The notes below the pieces were generated by a model. It saw nothing but the letters and a program-made list of their open reading frames with translations, made no database searches and was not told the origin of the DNA. DNA of 64,000 nt, taken from assembly GCA_910585595.1 (NCBI GenBank), contig CAJUET010000002.1, positions 124,001 through 188,000 of the forward strand, in the 5' to 3' direction. Source of the DNA: an uncultured Christensenella sp. Lineage in GTDB: Bacteria > Bacillota > Clostridia > Christensenellales > Borkfalkiaceae. This document shows positions 16,464 to 25,860 of this stretch, piece after piece (positions within the stretch are counted from its first letter, which is position 1; each line of letters opens with the position of its first letter). Made by a program: the position numbers and the translations under genes.

Positions 16464-18602
16464 TTAGTTGTTACCGAGATTTGCAAGATCGGAATAGCGG
16501 TCTTCGTAAATCGTGGCGCTTTCCTTATAGTAGGAAACGATCAAAGAGTGGCGGTTCGTCGAGTCCTTAGAAGCGGTGTCCGCCTTGTGCGCCTCGTAGT
16601 AGAGATTGGAGAAAGTCCCCTCGTCCTTTATCAATCCGTAATTGAATTCAAAAGGCGTTCTGATACCGCTTCCGTTATCCTTACCGTCTACGAACGAGAA
16701 AGTACAGTAAATGATATGCCAACCGTAATCGGAAGGAACGACGATGTAGTTGCCCGCGCCTTCCTTTACCACCTTTTGCGCCGCATACTCGAACTCGCTC
16801 ACGAAACTCGTCTTGTTTGCGGTGACCGCATAGCCGAGGTAAGAATTCAGCCCGCCTTTATCCGTATTATACGCAAAGGACAATTCGTTTATGACGGACA
16901 TTGCCGTATTCTCGGGAGTGCCCGCTTTGAACATCTGATTTGCGTTAAAGCCGCCATCAAACGTAACCTTTCCCTTATAATAGACGAACTTCCCGTAATC
17001 AACGTCGCCGTTGGTTTTGTAATAATTTTTAGGATCGGTACTGTAATAGGAATCTCCCAAAGGCGTCCCTTTTTGAACGGTCGCGCCTGCGCTTTCAAGA
17101 TACCCTTCCATCTCATTGATGAAGCCGTCTATCGTAATCTGATTGGGTTTATATTTACGCAGTTCCTCGTTCCACGTTCCGTTATAAGTGTACTTGCCGT
17201 AATAGTTCTTCAAACGCTTATACTTTGAAGGCTCATTGCTGTCGTTAAAGTTATCTTCGAAGAAGAGCCATTCTCTCTTCGGTTTGCTATCGTCAGTCGT
17301 ATTATAGCCGTATGCACCGACGTCCGCAGTCGCCTTAAACGAATAGTCCGTTTCGCCACGGAACCAGCTGCCGCGCTGATCGGTCGCCTTGATCTTTTTT
17401 AATAACTGTGCGCGCGTTGCAAACTTATTTCCCTTCGTATCGCCGAAGTCCTGCGTAACGGAGTTGAGCTCGTCCGTCTGCGCCGCGGAGAAGGGCAAAA
17501 GAATATTGATCACGAAACCGAACGCGCTCTCCTCATCCGAATTTCCCGTAGCCGTTAAAACAAATTTTGAATCGGAAACGGAATCCAAATCGCTCTCCAA
17601 AGCAGAGGACGACTTTTGGTATATATTGCTCTGATTTTCTAGCGTTTCGTTAAAGTTATCGGTAAGATATGTTTCTGTGATCGTCTCTTCCGCCTGTTTT
17701 GAAAATACGTCGATCAATTTTTGGATGAGAGCGTCCTCGTAGTCCGACTTCTTTTCGCGTTTGAAATATTCAAGCGATTCGATATCGCTCGTATCATCCC
17801 CTTTCTGCACGAGTCCGTTCGCTTCCAGATCCGACAAAAATTCGTTATAGCCGCGAAGACGCGTGGTCGCCGTAGAGCCGTCTTTGGGTTCGTATACATG
17901 CACGCCGCTCTGCTTTCCCGTACCCGTATATACTCTGTAATCTTCGGAATAGTAATCGCTGTCCGAAGTATTCAATCCGGAGGGTGTCGTTCTCACTTCG
18001 GAATCGTATTCTTTATCGTCCTCTTCCTTTTTGATAAACCGATCTTCGTAAGAGTCCACAGAGTTATTGAACAGGACTCTCGTCGTATAGTCCGCTTTTT
18101 TGATCTCCTCGTCGGTAAGGAAATAGGCAGTCGCCGCAATATCGTAATCTACGCCGCTTTTATCCTTAACCGCTTCGTTGAACGCCGCAAGGTCGTTGTA
18201 GGTATACGGCTTCTTGTTATCCTCCTCGTCCTGCCAACCGTTCGCAAGAAAATACGCCTTTGCATACTGAATGGAAATCTGGCGCTGAGCAAGCGATTCG
18301 GATATCGCATTAAAAAGATCCGCGTAATTCACATTGGCATTGGAATAACCGGAATTGATAAACGTGGCAATCAAGTCCCTTTTAGAAACGGACGCCGACG
18401 TTATGACCTTTGCAACGAGGTCGTCGTCCAAATCTTTGAACTCCTTTTTAAAGTTATCGGATTTCGCAATATTGACTGTCGCAACGGTCTGAGCCAGATT
18501 CTTTTTTTCGTTACGGATTACGAGGTCGCACCCCGCGAAGATTCCGCAACTCATGATTGCAGCAACCGCTACCGCTACCGCTTTTTTTCTGTTAATCTTC
18601 AT
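16464..18602 (-). CDS. Large lipoprotein resembling PrsA/SurA foldases
   Basis: The 712-residue protein has a signal peptide with a lipobox at Cys25 (FAGC). Residues about 30-150 (VATVNIAKSDNFKKEF, SKRDLIATFINSGY, SLAQRQISIQYAKAYF) resemble the helical SurA/PrsA chaperone part. Near the end, NYIVVPSDYGWHIIYCTF matches the closing strand of parvulin domains (GWHIIxV). A complete parvulin core is not obvious between them, so the isomerase part may be degenerate. Inference: an extracytoplasmic chaperone. A GGAG site precedes the ATG. Confidence 0.65.
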   Translation of the reverse strand: MKINRKKAVAVAVAAIMSCGIFAGCDLVIRNEKKNLAQTVATVNIAKSDNFKKEFKDLDDDLVAKVITSASVSKRDLIATFINSGYSNANVNYADLFNAISESLAQRQISIQYAKAYFLANGWQDEEDNKKPYTYNDLAAFNEAVKDKSGVDYDIAATAYFLTDEEIKKADYTTRVLFNNSVDSYEDRFIKKEEDDKEYDSEVRTTPSGLNTSDSDYYSEDYRVYTGTGKQSGVHVYEPKDGSTATTRLRGYNEFLSDLEANGLVQKGDDTSDIESLEYFKREKKSDYEDALIQKLIDVFSKQAEETITETYLTDNFNETLENQSNIYQKSSSALESDLDSVSDSKFVLTATGNSDEESAFGFVINILLPFSAAQTDELNSVTQDFGDTKGNKFATRAQLLKKIKATDQRGSWFRGETDYSFKATADVGAYGYNTTDDSKPKREWLFFEDNFNDSNEPSKYKRLKNYYGKYTYNGTWNEELRKYKPNQITIDGFINEMEGYLESAGATVQKGTPLGDSYYSTDPKNYYKTNGDVDYGKFVYYKGKVTFDGGFNANQMFKAGTPENTAMSVINELSFAYNTDKGGLNSYLGYAVTANKTSFVSEFEYAAQKVVKEGAGNYIVVPSDYGWHIIYCTFSFVDGKDNGSGIRTPFEFNYGLIKDEGTFSNLYYEAHKADTASKDSTNRHSLIVSYYKESATIYEDRYSDLANLGNN

Positions 18603-18659
18603 AATTTACTCCGAACTTTTCCGTGAAAGGAATACAAAAACCCACAATCACACTTACTT

Positions 18660-18688
18660 ATTATAGCGCATAATGCGAATTCGCGCAA
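18660..18688 (-). promoter_or_regulatory. Promoter of the PrsA-like lipoprotein
   Basis: Minus strand TTGCGC, 17 bases, TATAAT, with a leader of about 50 bases. The -35 box is weak. A GCGCATAATGCG palindrome lies within the spacer. Confidence 0.55.
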
Positions 18689-18704
18689 GTCATTTTCGTG
18701 AAAA

Positions 18705-21700
18705 TCAAGTAAAAGATGCCGCAAATTTTAAAAATTTCGTCATAAAAATCATGGTTTTTCCGCCGTTGCCCATTGAACGGAACTTTAAAACGGGCGCGCT
18801 CGTCATATCGAAACTCAAATCGCGGGCATATTTATCGATCGCGGCGGAGATTCTGCTGTCGCCGAGCGTTTTTAACGAGGTAAATTCAAGCGCCCCGCCG
18901 TTTGCCCCCACGGAAATCTTTTTGACGCGGAATTTCGCCGCGTAGCTCTTTAAGACGGCGATCACGAGCAAATTGACTGTCTCCTGCGGAAGCGTTCCGT
19001 AAGTCTCTTCAAGGGAAGTACAAACCCGTTTATAGTCAGCGGCGCTCTTGATTTCGGCAATCTGTTTATAGGTGTCCATGCGCCCCGCCGCCGATTCGAT
19101 ATAGCTTTCGGGAATGAACGCCGTCGCCTTGATATCCAAATCAACGCTTGTCTCCGCCTCTCCCGTGATTTCTTCTTTGAGAATTTTGGAATAGAGTTCG
19201 TAGCCCACCTTATCCATATGCCCGTGCTGTTCCGCACCCAAAACGCTTCCCGCGCCGCGGATCTCCAAATCGCGCATGGCGATCTTAAAGCCCGAGCCGA
19301 GTTCGGTAAACTGCATAATAGCCTTTAACCGTTCAGCGGCGTTTTCCGTCATCACCCGTTCGGGTTTATAGGTAAAGTACGCATGCGCAAGCCTTGCTCC
19401 CCGCCCCACTCTTCCGCGGAGCTGATAGAGCTGCGCGATCCCCAAACGGTCGGAATCGATCACGATGATTGTATTCGCGTTGGGAAGGTCGATCCCGTTT
19501 TCGATGATCGTCGTTGTCACCAATATATCGCTCTCGCCGCGGTAAAAACCGAACACCGAATTTTCAAGCGTCGTCTTATCCATTCTGCCGTGCGCGACGG
19601 CAACGCGCGCTTCCGGCACGATCTCCTGCAACCTTCGGGCAAAGGTAAAAATACTCTCCACGCGGTTGTAAAGAACGAACACCTGCCCTTTCCTCGACAC
19701 CTCTCTTAAAATCGCGTCGCGCAAAAGGGACTCCGTCTCCTCGGCAACGTAAGTCTGCACAGGCAGGCGGGCGCGCGGAGGCGTCTGAATGGTCGAAATG
19801 TCACGAATGCCGGAAAGGGACAAATGCAGGGTGCGCGGAATGGGCGTTGCCGTCATCGTCAAACAGTCGATATTCCGCTTTATATTCTTGATCTTTTCCT
19901 TATGCTCCACGCCGAACCGCTGTTCCTCGTCGAGCAAAAGAAGTCCCAGATCCTTAAATTTTATATCGGACGACAACAGCCTGTGCGTGCCGATGATAAG
20001 GTCGATCTCTCCGCGTTCGAGCGCGAAAAGAATTTCTTTTTGCACCTTGTCGGAGCGGAAACGGTTGATCGCCTCGACCCGCACGCCAAAGTCCTTCATT
20101 CGCTCCGTCGCCGTACGGAAGTGCTGTTCGGAAAGGACGGTCGAAGGGCACATGAGCGCCGCCTGCTTTCCCGCCAAAATACAGCGGTAGGCGGCGCGGA
20201 GGGCGACCTCCGTCTTGCCGAAGCCCACGTCCCCGCAAAGAAGTCTGTCCATCACCTTATCCGAACACATATCTTTTTCGATCTCTTCGAGGGAAACGAG
20301 CTGATCCGCCGTTTCCTCGTAAGGAAACGCCGCCGCGAACTCCTCCATCTCCTCGCGGTATTCGGGAAAGACAAATCCGTGCCGTTCAGTGCGTTCCTGA
20401 TAGAGTTGCTTCAAATCGAACGCCATCTTTTTGAGCGAGGCCCGGACGCGCGCCTTGACCCGTTCGAACTCTCCGCCGCCGATCTTTGAAAGGGTCGGGT
20501 TCTCTTCGCCCATGTATTTGCTGAGCGCGTCCATCTGCTCCACGGGCACATAAAGCGTATCTCCGCCCTTATATTCGAGCGCGATATATTCCTTTACGCC
20601 GTCCGTCGTTTCGATTTTTTTCGTACCGACGATCCTGCCGATCCCGTGCGTTTCGTGCACGGCGTAATCGCCCACTTCGGGAGCAACGAACAAGTCCCCT
20701 CTGCGTTTTTTAATGCGCCGCTCCTTGGGTGCCTTTAAGAACAGATCGTCCGAACCCAAAACCGCGATCTTGCTCTCGTGCAGAATAAAGCCGTGCGAAA
20801 GCGGGCTATCCGTGACCGCGATCCCCTTAAAATTCAAAAGGGAAGAGGAAAGCGCGACGGGCGTAAAGCCGTTTTCGTCGAGCGCGTCGCCAAGTTTTTT
20901 CGCCCGCTCTGCATTTCCGCAGCAGAGAACGACGCGGTAGCCCGTCCTTTTCCATGCGGCCAGATCGTTATACAAATCGGAAAAACTGTTGATATAGCGG
21001 CGGACGGGCACGGCGGTAAAGCGGTGCGTCTTTAAGGGATCAAAGAAATAGGTCTTGCCCGTGAACGACGAAAGAGAGACCGCTTTTCTCCCATTGAAAT
21101 CGGAAAGGATACTTTGCGGAACGAACTGATCCTGCGAAAACGAAGCGACCTCTCCGCTCTCTCTGAGGGTCAAAAACCGCTCTGCGTGCTCTTTATAAAG
21201 CCCTTCCATACGATCGGAAATCTGCTTCGTTTCGTCAAACAATATCTGCACGTCCCGTCCGAGAACGTCGAAAAAGCACGCCGAATTTTTGAGAAGCGGC
21301 ATTAAAAATTCCGAACGGAAGCCGTCCGCCCTGATTTCCCCGAAAATGTTTTCAAGCCTACGTCTTGCCTCGGAAGAGGGAGCGGAAGCAAGCTCCTTTT
21401 TAAAGATTGCGGAAAGCGTCTCTTCCTCTCCCTCTTCGGGCACGACGTCCGTTGCCGAAGCGATCGTGACTTGATTCAGGACGGGAAGGCGCTCCCCCGT
21501 GATTTCATCGTAGGGTTTAATACTCTCGATTTCGTCACCGAAGAAATCAATCCGGACGGGGTGCTCCGAATTGACGGGATAAATGTCGAGAATGTCGCCG
21601 CGGAGCGCAAACACGCCCTTACTCTCCACCGCGTATTCCCGCGCATAGCCCGCGCGGACAAGTTCTTCCGCAAATTTACGCATATCGCAATTCTGCCCCG

Positions 21701-22091
21701 TGCGCAACATGAACACGGGAAGACGGGCGGGCACGAGCCCCATAAACGCTTCGATATCGCCGACGAGAATATCCGCTCCCGTCTGCCATTCGAAGAGCGC
21801 GGAAAGCCGTTTGTTGAAAGCGTCCTTCGAGAGCGCCTTGCGATAAAAGAGCACCTCGTCCTTGGCGGGAAGAAGCGCGACTCTCTTATCTGAGAGCGCG
21901 GCGACCGACTCCGCCGCCCGCTGTGCGGAGAGCGCGTCCGCCGTGATATACACCGCACGCCCTTGGGTCATGGAAGCAATTAAGTACTTCATAGGGTCGG
22001 AAAGACCGTAACACGACGCGGGCGCGCCGCTTTGAATGTCACGCCCGAGCAAGGAAAATTCGATTACGTTGTCAAAATCGAAAAAACTCAT
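18705..22091 (-). CDS. mfd: Transcription-repair coupling factor
   Basis: The 1128-residue ATPase removes RNA polymerase stalled at DNA damage and recruits UvrA. The N-terminal UvrB-like part, the RNA-polymerase-interacting domain (DYAVHETHGIGRIVGTKKIE), the helicase core with Walker A GDVGFGKTE and motif LLLLDEEQRFGV, and the C-terminal TRCF domain (GSVLGAEQHGHMDKVGYELY) are present in order. Length is normal for the family. It overlaps pth by 4 bases (ATGA), a common Firmicute arrangement. Confidence 0.97.
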   Translation of the reverse strand: MSFFDFDNVIEFSLLGRDIQSGAPASCYGLSDPMKYLIASMTQGRAVYITADALSAQRAAESVAALSDKRVALLPAKDEVLFYRKALSKDAFNKRLSALFEWQTGADILVGDIEAFMGLVPARLPVFMLRTGQNCDMRKFAEELVRAGYAREYAVESKGVFALRGDILDIYPVNSEHPVRIDFFGDEIESIKPYDEITGERLPVLNQVTIASATDVVPEEGEEETLSAIFKKELASAPSSEARRRLENIFGEIRADGFRSEFLMPLLKNSACFFDVLGRDVQILFDETKQISDRMEGLYKEHAERFLTLRESGEVASFSQDQFVPQSILSDFNGRKAVSLSSFTGKTYFFDPLKTHRFTAVPVRRYINSFSDLYNDLAAWKRTGYRVVLCCGNAERAKKLGDALDENGFTPVALSSSLLNFKGIAVTDSPLSHGFILHESKIAVLGSDDLFLKAPKERRIKKRRGDLFVAPEVGDYAVHETHGIGRIVGTKKIETTDGVKEYIALEYKGGDTLYVPVEQMDALSKYMGEENPTLSKIGGGEFERVKARVRASLKKMAFDLKQLYQERTERHGFVFPEYREEMEEFAAAFPYEETADQLVSLEEIEKDMCSDKVMDRLLCGDVGFGKTEVALRAAYRCILAGKQAALMCPSTVLSEQHFRTATERMKDFGVRVEAINRFRSDKVQKEILFALERGEIDLIIGTHRLLSSDIKFKDLGLLLLDEEQRFGVEHKEKIKNIKRNIDCLTMTATPIPRTLHLSLSGIRDISTIQTPPRARLPVQTYVAEETESLLRDAILREVSRKGQVFVLYNRVESIFTFARRLQEIVPEARVAVAHGRMDKTTLENSVFGFYRGESDILVTTTIIENGIDLPNANTIIVIDSDRLGIAQLYQLRGRVGRGARLAHAYFTYKPERVMTENAAERLKAIMQFTELGSGFKIAMRDLEIRGAGSVLGAEQHGHMDKVGYELYSKILKEEITGEAETSVDLDIKATAFIPESYIESAAGRMDTYKQIAEIKSAADYKRVCTSLEETYGTLPQETVNLLVIAVLKSYAAKFRVKKISVGANGGALEFTSLKTLGDSRISAAIDKYARDLSFDMTSAPVLKFRSMGNGGKTMIFMTKFLKFAASFT

Positions 22092-22651
22092 CCGTTATAC
22101 TTTCCCATCACGCGGTCGATTTTTTCGCCGCCCGCAAGCAAAACCGCCGCTTCGGCAGCGCGCTTTGTCGCGTTTGAAAATAATTCGTAGTCCTCTTTGA
22201 GAATGTCGGAAAGAACGTAGTCGATGAGCGGAATATTCCGCGCCTCGTCGCGGATTCCGATGCGGATCCTCGCAAAATCAGAAAATCCGAGTTCGGCAAT
22301 GATCGAACGCATTCCGTTGTGCGTGCCTGCGCTCCCTGCCGAACGGATACGCACGTTTCCCTTGGGTAAATCGTAGTCGTCGTAAACGACGACGAGCTCG
22401 TCCTTTGTCAGCTTATATTTATTCATAAGTTGTTTGACCGCTCTTCCCGAAGCGTTCATATAAGTGACGGGGCGGGCAACAAGCACCTTTTCGCCCTTTA
22501 TAAACGCTTCGGCAACGGAAGCCTCGCATTCCTTTTTTTTGAATTTTGCGCCCAAAAGCGCGGCGCAGTCCCCCGCCGCCAAAAAGCCCACGTTATGAAA
22601 GGTCTTTTCATACTTCACTTCGGGATTCCCGAGTCCTACGATCAAAAACAT
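22088..22651 (-). CDS. pth: Peptidyl-tRNA hydrolase
   Basis: The 187-residue enzyme frees tRNA from peptidyl-tRNA that has dropped off ribosomes. GLGNPEVKYEKTFHNVGF carries the catalytic His19, and GSAGTHNGMRSI and the YMNASGRAV loop match the family. GGAGCG precedes the ATG. It lies directly downstream of the prs terminator and overlaps mfd. Confidence 0.96.
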   Translation of the reverse strand: MFLIVGLGNPEVKYEKTFHNVGFLAAGDCAALLGAKFKKKECEASVAEAFIKGEKVLVARPVTYMNASGRAVKQLMNKYKLTKDELVVVYDDYDLPKGNVRIRSAGSAGTHNGMRSIIAELGFSDFARIRIGIRDEARNIPLIDYVLSDILKEDYELFSNATKRAAEAAVLLAGGEKIDRVMGKYNG

Positions 22652-22668
22652 AATTGCGCTCCGTAAAT

Positions 22669-22692
22669 AAAAGCCGCCGCATAAGCGGCGGC
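22669..22692 (-). terminator. Intrinsic terminator after prs
   Basis: Eight-base perfect arms GCCGCCGC and GCGGCGGC around ATAA/TTAT, followed by TTTTATTT on the minus strand. It stands between prs and pth, so part of pth-mfd expression may come from readthrough, as no clear separate promoter is visible. Confidence 0.9.
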
Positions 22693-22706
22693 ATAGCGTT
22701 TGAAAA

Positions 22707-23654
22707 TCAGTCGTAAATCTTGCTCATCGGTTTATCGAGATATACGTTCTCGATTGCCGCGGCAAAGATATCCGCCGTCGTTAATATCTTCATCTTCGGC
22801 AACATCTTTTCTTCCGGAAGGTGAATGGTATCGAGCATAACGAGTTCTTTGATGGGCGATTTTTCAAGACGTTCGATCGCGGGTCCCGAAAGCACGGCGT
22901 GCGTACAGCAAGCGTAAATTTCGGTTGCGCCCTTATCGACGAGCGCCTGCGCGCCCTGCACGATCGTTCCCGCAGTATCGATCATATCGTCTACGAGAAG
23001 GCACTTCTTCCCCTCGACGTTACCGATAATATTCATGACTTCCATCACGTTCGCCTTGGGACGGCGTTTGTCGATGATAGCCATCTGGCAGTTGAGACGT
23101 TCCGCGACCTTTCTTGCACGGTTCACACTGCCGATATCGGGAGAGACGACCATATAGGAATCGTCCATTTTATTTGAAAAATAATTGTAAAGCGTAGGTC
23201 CGCCCAACAAATTATCGAGCGGGATATTAAAGAAACCCTGAATCTGCGCCGCGTGCAAGTCCATCGTAAGAACTCTGTCCGCGCCCGCAGCGGTCAAAAG
23301 ATCAGCAACGAGTTTTGCGGTAATAGGATCGCGCGAACGCGCCTTTCTGTCCTGACGGGCGTATCCGAAATAGGGAATCACCGCCGTAATACGCCCCGCC
23401 GACGCACGCTTAGCCGCGTCGATCATGATGAGCAATTCCATTAAGTTGTCATTAACGGGATCGGAAGTCGACTGTATAATGAACAAATCTCTTCCGCGCA
23501 CCGTTTCGGCAAGGTGAATGCTTGTTTCCCCGTCGGAGAACTTTCCCGTTTCCACTCCACCCAAAGTCGTATTCAGCTTTTTTGCAATCGCTTCGGCAAG
23601 GGGACGGTTGGAACTTCCCGCAAACAGTTTGATTTCGCTACCGTGTGTAATCAT
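22707..23654 (-). CDS. prs: Ribose-phosphate pyrophosphokinase
   Basis: The 315-residue enzyme makes PRPP from ribose 5-phosphate and ATP for nucleotide, His and Trp synthesis. The ATP-binding SRDPITAKLVADLL, the DLHAAQIQGFF block and the PRPP loop KKCLLVDDMIDTAGTI are intact. Length is exactly as usual for class I enzymes. GAGG lies upstream of the ATG, and a TTTACA box with a poor -10 precedes it. Confidence 0.97.
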   Translation of the reverse strand: MITHGSEIKLFAGSSNRPLAEAIAKKLNTTLGGVETGKFSDGETSIHLAETVRGRDLFIIQSTSDPVNDNLMELLIMIDAAKRASAGRITAVIPYFGYARQDRKARSRDPITAKLVADLLTAAGADRVLTMDLHAAQIQGFFNIPLDNLLGGPTLYNYFSNKMDDSYMVVSPDIGSVNRARKVAERLNCQMAIIDKRRPKANVMEVMNIIGNVEGKKCLLVDDMIDTAGTIVQGAQALVDKGATEIYACCTHAVLSGPAIERLEKSPIKELVMLDTIHLPEEKMLPKMKILTTADIFAAAIENVYLDKPMSKIYD

Positions 23655-23767
23655 AATCCGATTTTCCTCGAAAAATTTTTCTTAGGCGCTTCTTAATAAG
23701 GCACCCGTTTATTGTAAACGAAATGCATTTTTTCGTCAATCGTTTGAAATGGGTTTTCAAAAATTTT

Positions 23768-24940
23768 TTATTTTCTTACGACATCCGTTTTTTTCGCCGC
23801 CTCGGCTACCGCTTTCGCTACCGCTTCGTGCGCGCGTTTGTCGTATGCATAAGGAAGAATATAATCAGGATTCAATTCTTTTTCGCTCACGCAGGAGGCG
23901 ATCGCCTCGCTTGCCGCAAACATCATTTCGAAATTGACGGTAGTAGCTCTTGCGTCGAGCGCGCCGCGGAAGAGTCCGGGGAATACAAGCACGTTGTTGA
24001 TTTGGTTGGGGTTCTCCGAAGAACCCGTGCCGACGACCGCCGCGCCCGCTTTTATCGCCTTGTCCCGCGCGATCTCGGGCGTAGGATTCGCGCAGGTAAA
24101 CACGATCGCGCCGTCCTTCATAGAGCGCACCATATCTTCGCTGACGCAGTTTGCAACCGAAACGCCCACGAATACGTCCGCACCCTTCATGGCGTTTTCG
24201 AGCCCGCCCGTAAGACGGCGGCGATTGGTGCGTTTTGCGATCTCCGCCTTGACGGGATTGAGTTTTAAATCACCCTCGCAGATGATTCCCCTGCTGTCGC
24301 AGAGAACGACGTCCTTCACGCCGCTTTTCAAAAGAAAGTTGGCAATCGCGATTCCCGCCGCTCCCGCGCCGTTGAGCGCGACGACTACTTCCTCCCGCTT
24401 TTTATTTACGAGTTTTAAAGCGTTCGAAAGCGCCGCCGCCGTAACGATCGCCGTGCCGTGCTGATCGTCGTGAAAGACGGGAATATCCAAGTCCTCTTTG
24501 AGTCTTCTTTCGATTTCGAAGCAGCGGGGCGCTGCAATATCTTCCAAATTGATCCCGCCGAACGAACCTGCCAAAAGCTCTATATTCCGAATAATTTCTT
24601 CTGTATCCTTGGAACGGATACACAACGGATAGGCGTCAACGTCGCCGAACGCCTTAAAGAGCGCGCACTTCCCCTCCATGACGGGCATACCCGCTTCGGG
24701 TCCGATATCGCCCAGCCCCAAAACCGCCGTACCGTCCGTTATGACGGGCACGGTATTCCAGCGCCTCGTAAGCGTAAAACTCTTTTCGGGATCGTTGTGA
24801 ATCGCCATACAGGGTTCCGCAACGCCCGGGGTATAGGCAAGAGAGAGCTTTTCGCGGCTGTCCACCTCTACACGGGGGACGACTTCGATTTTACCGCGCC
24901 ACTGCGCGTGCTTTTTTAAAGATTCTTCTCTGTAATTCAT
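23768..24940 (-). CDS. Malic enzyme, NAD-type
   Basis: The 390-residue enzyme decarboxylates malate to pyruvate. YTPGVAEPCMAI, the catalytic-lysine region EGKCALFKAFG, metal ligands in IEDIAAP-like INLEDIAAPRCFEIERRL and HDDQHGTAIV, and the dinucleotide fold NGAGAAGIAIA are present. The short bacterial form without the phosphotransacetylase tail is typical of Firmicutes. The start at 24940 is chosen because AAGGAG lies 8 bases upstream and MNYREESLKKHAQWRGK aligns with family starts. Confidence 0.93.
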   Translation of the reverse strand: MNYREESLKKHAQWRGKIEVVPRVEVDSREKLSLAYTPGVAEPCMAIHNDPEKSFTLTRRWNTVPVITDGTAVLGLGDIGPEAGMPVMEGKCALFKAFGDVDAYPLCIRSKDTEEIIRNIELLAGSFGGINLEDIAAPRCFEIERRLKEDLDIPVFHDDQHGTAIVTAAALSNALKLVNKKREEVVVALNGAGAAGIAIANFLLKSGVKDVVLCDSRGIICEGDLKLNPVKAEIAKRTNRRRLTGGLENAMKGADVFVGVSVANCVSEDMVRSMKDGAIVFTCANPTPEIARDKAIKAGAAVVGTGSSENPNQINNVLVFPGLFRGALDARATTVNFEMMFAASEAIASCVSEKELNPDYILPYAYDKRAHEAVAKAVAEAAKKTDVVRK

Positions 24941-24965
24941 AAATCTTCTCCTTTCGTACCTCGCT

Positions 24966-24994
24966 ATTATACCACTTCGTCTTATGCTTGGCAA
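24966..24994 (-). promoter_or_regulatory. Promoter of the malic enzyme gene
   Basis: Minus strand TTGCCA, 17 bases, TATAAT preceded by TGG, so both -35 and extended -10 elements are present. Confidence 0.75.
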
Positions 24995-25008
24995 GCAAAC
25001 GAACGCAT

Positions 25009-25043
25009 AAAAAAGCCGCGCCTCGGAAACAAGACGCGGACTT
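25009..25043 (-). terminator. Terminator after der-plsY
   Basis: Minus strand AAGTCCGCG and CGCGGCTT arms enclose a 14-base loop and are followed by TTTTTT. Confidence 0.75.
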
Positions 25044-25113
25044 ATAAAAAATCACAAAGAATATTCCGTTTATCATGAACGAATCATTCGCGGAGCTTCA
25101 TCAACAAACGAAA

Positions 25114-25857
25114 TTACATATTGTCCATGCCGCGCTTTCCGCCGTGCAGCTTTTTGACGGAAGTGCGGTGTTCCTCGCCCGCAAAGAGACGGACCAGATT
25201 TTTGCCGTGGCGGAACCAAGTTAAAAAATTGATAAGCAGCAACAGCGTAAACAGCACGGCGATATATCCCATGCAGGAACTCATTACGCTTACATACCGA
25301 TCGTAAAAGATCGTCCCTTGCCAGACCGAAAACGCCGTAACGCCCAACAGAGAACCCATAGAACCCATTTCGGTAATCAAAATAAAGAGAAGCACCAAAA
25401 TGAACGCCACGAGCATGATTGCAAAATACCACGGGTTTTCACAACCGATCCCGAACCAGAACACGCCGTAAGTGGTCGCGATCCCCTTGCCGCCGTTGAA
25501 CTTTAAGAATACGGGATAGATATGACCGATGACCGCAAACAAACCCGCAACATAACGCGCCGTATCCGAAACCGAAATTTCCGTTCCCGCAAACCGATAG
25601 TCTGCAAAAATGTAGTAAACGGCTATGACCGGAATTCCCCCTTTCAAACAGTCGAACAGGAAATTTGCAAGCCCTACCTTCAAACCGAACTCGCGGCTCA
25701 TGTTCATGGTGCCGGGATTGCCGCTGCCGATCTTGCGCACGTCCCTATGCCGCGCCTTCGAGATCATGACAGCAAAATTGATACACCCCAGCAAATAGCT
25801 GACGACAGCCGCCAGCAAGAACCAATACCAGCACTCGGAAAGCGCAATCTCTTTCAT
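25114..25857 (-). CDS. plsY: Acyl-phosphate:glycerol-3-phosphate acyltransferase
   Basis: The 247-residue membrane enzyme begins phospholipid synthesis by acylating glycerol 3-phosphate. GSGNPGTMN, the FNGGKGIATTYGV loop and five to six membrane helices are characteristic. It is somewhat longer than the usual 200 residues because of an extended C-terminal basic tail (KKLHGGKRGMDNM). An AGGAGG site lies within the end of der, and the two genes are 3 bases apart, so they share a transcript. Confidence 0.93.
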   Translation of the reverse strand: MKEIALSECWYWFLLAAVVSYLLGCINFAVMISKARHRDVRKIGSGNPGTMNMSREFGLKVGLANFLFDCLKGGIPVIAVYYIFADYRFAGTEISVSDTARYVAGLFAVIGHIYPVFLKFNGGKGIATTYGVFWFGIGCENPWYFAIMLVAFILVLLFILITEMGSMGSLLGVTAFSVWQGTIFYDRYVSVMSSCMGYIAVLFTLLLLINFLTWFRHGKNLVRLFAGEEHRTSVKKLHGGKRGMDNM

Positions 25858-25860
25858 GCG

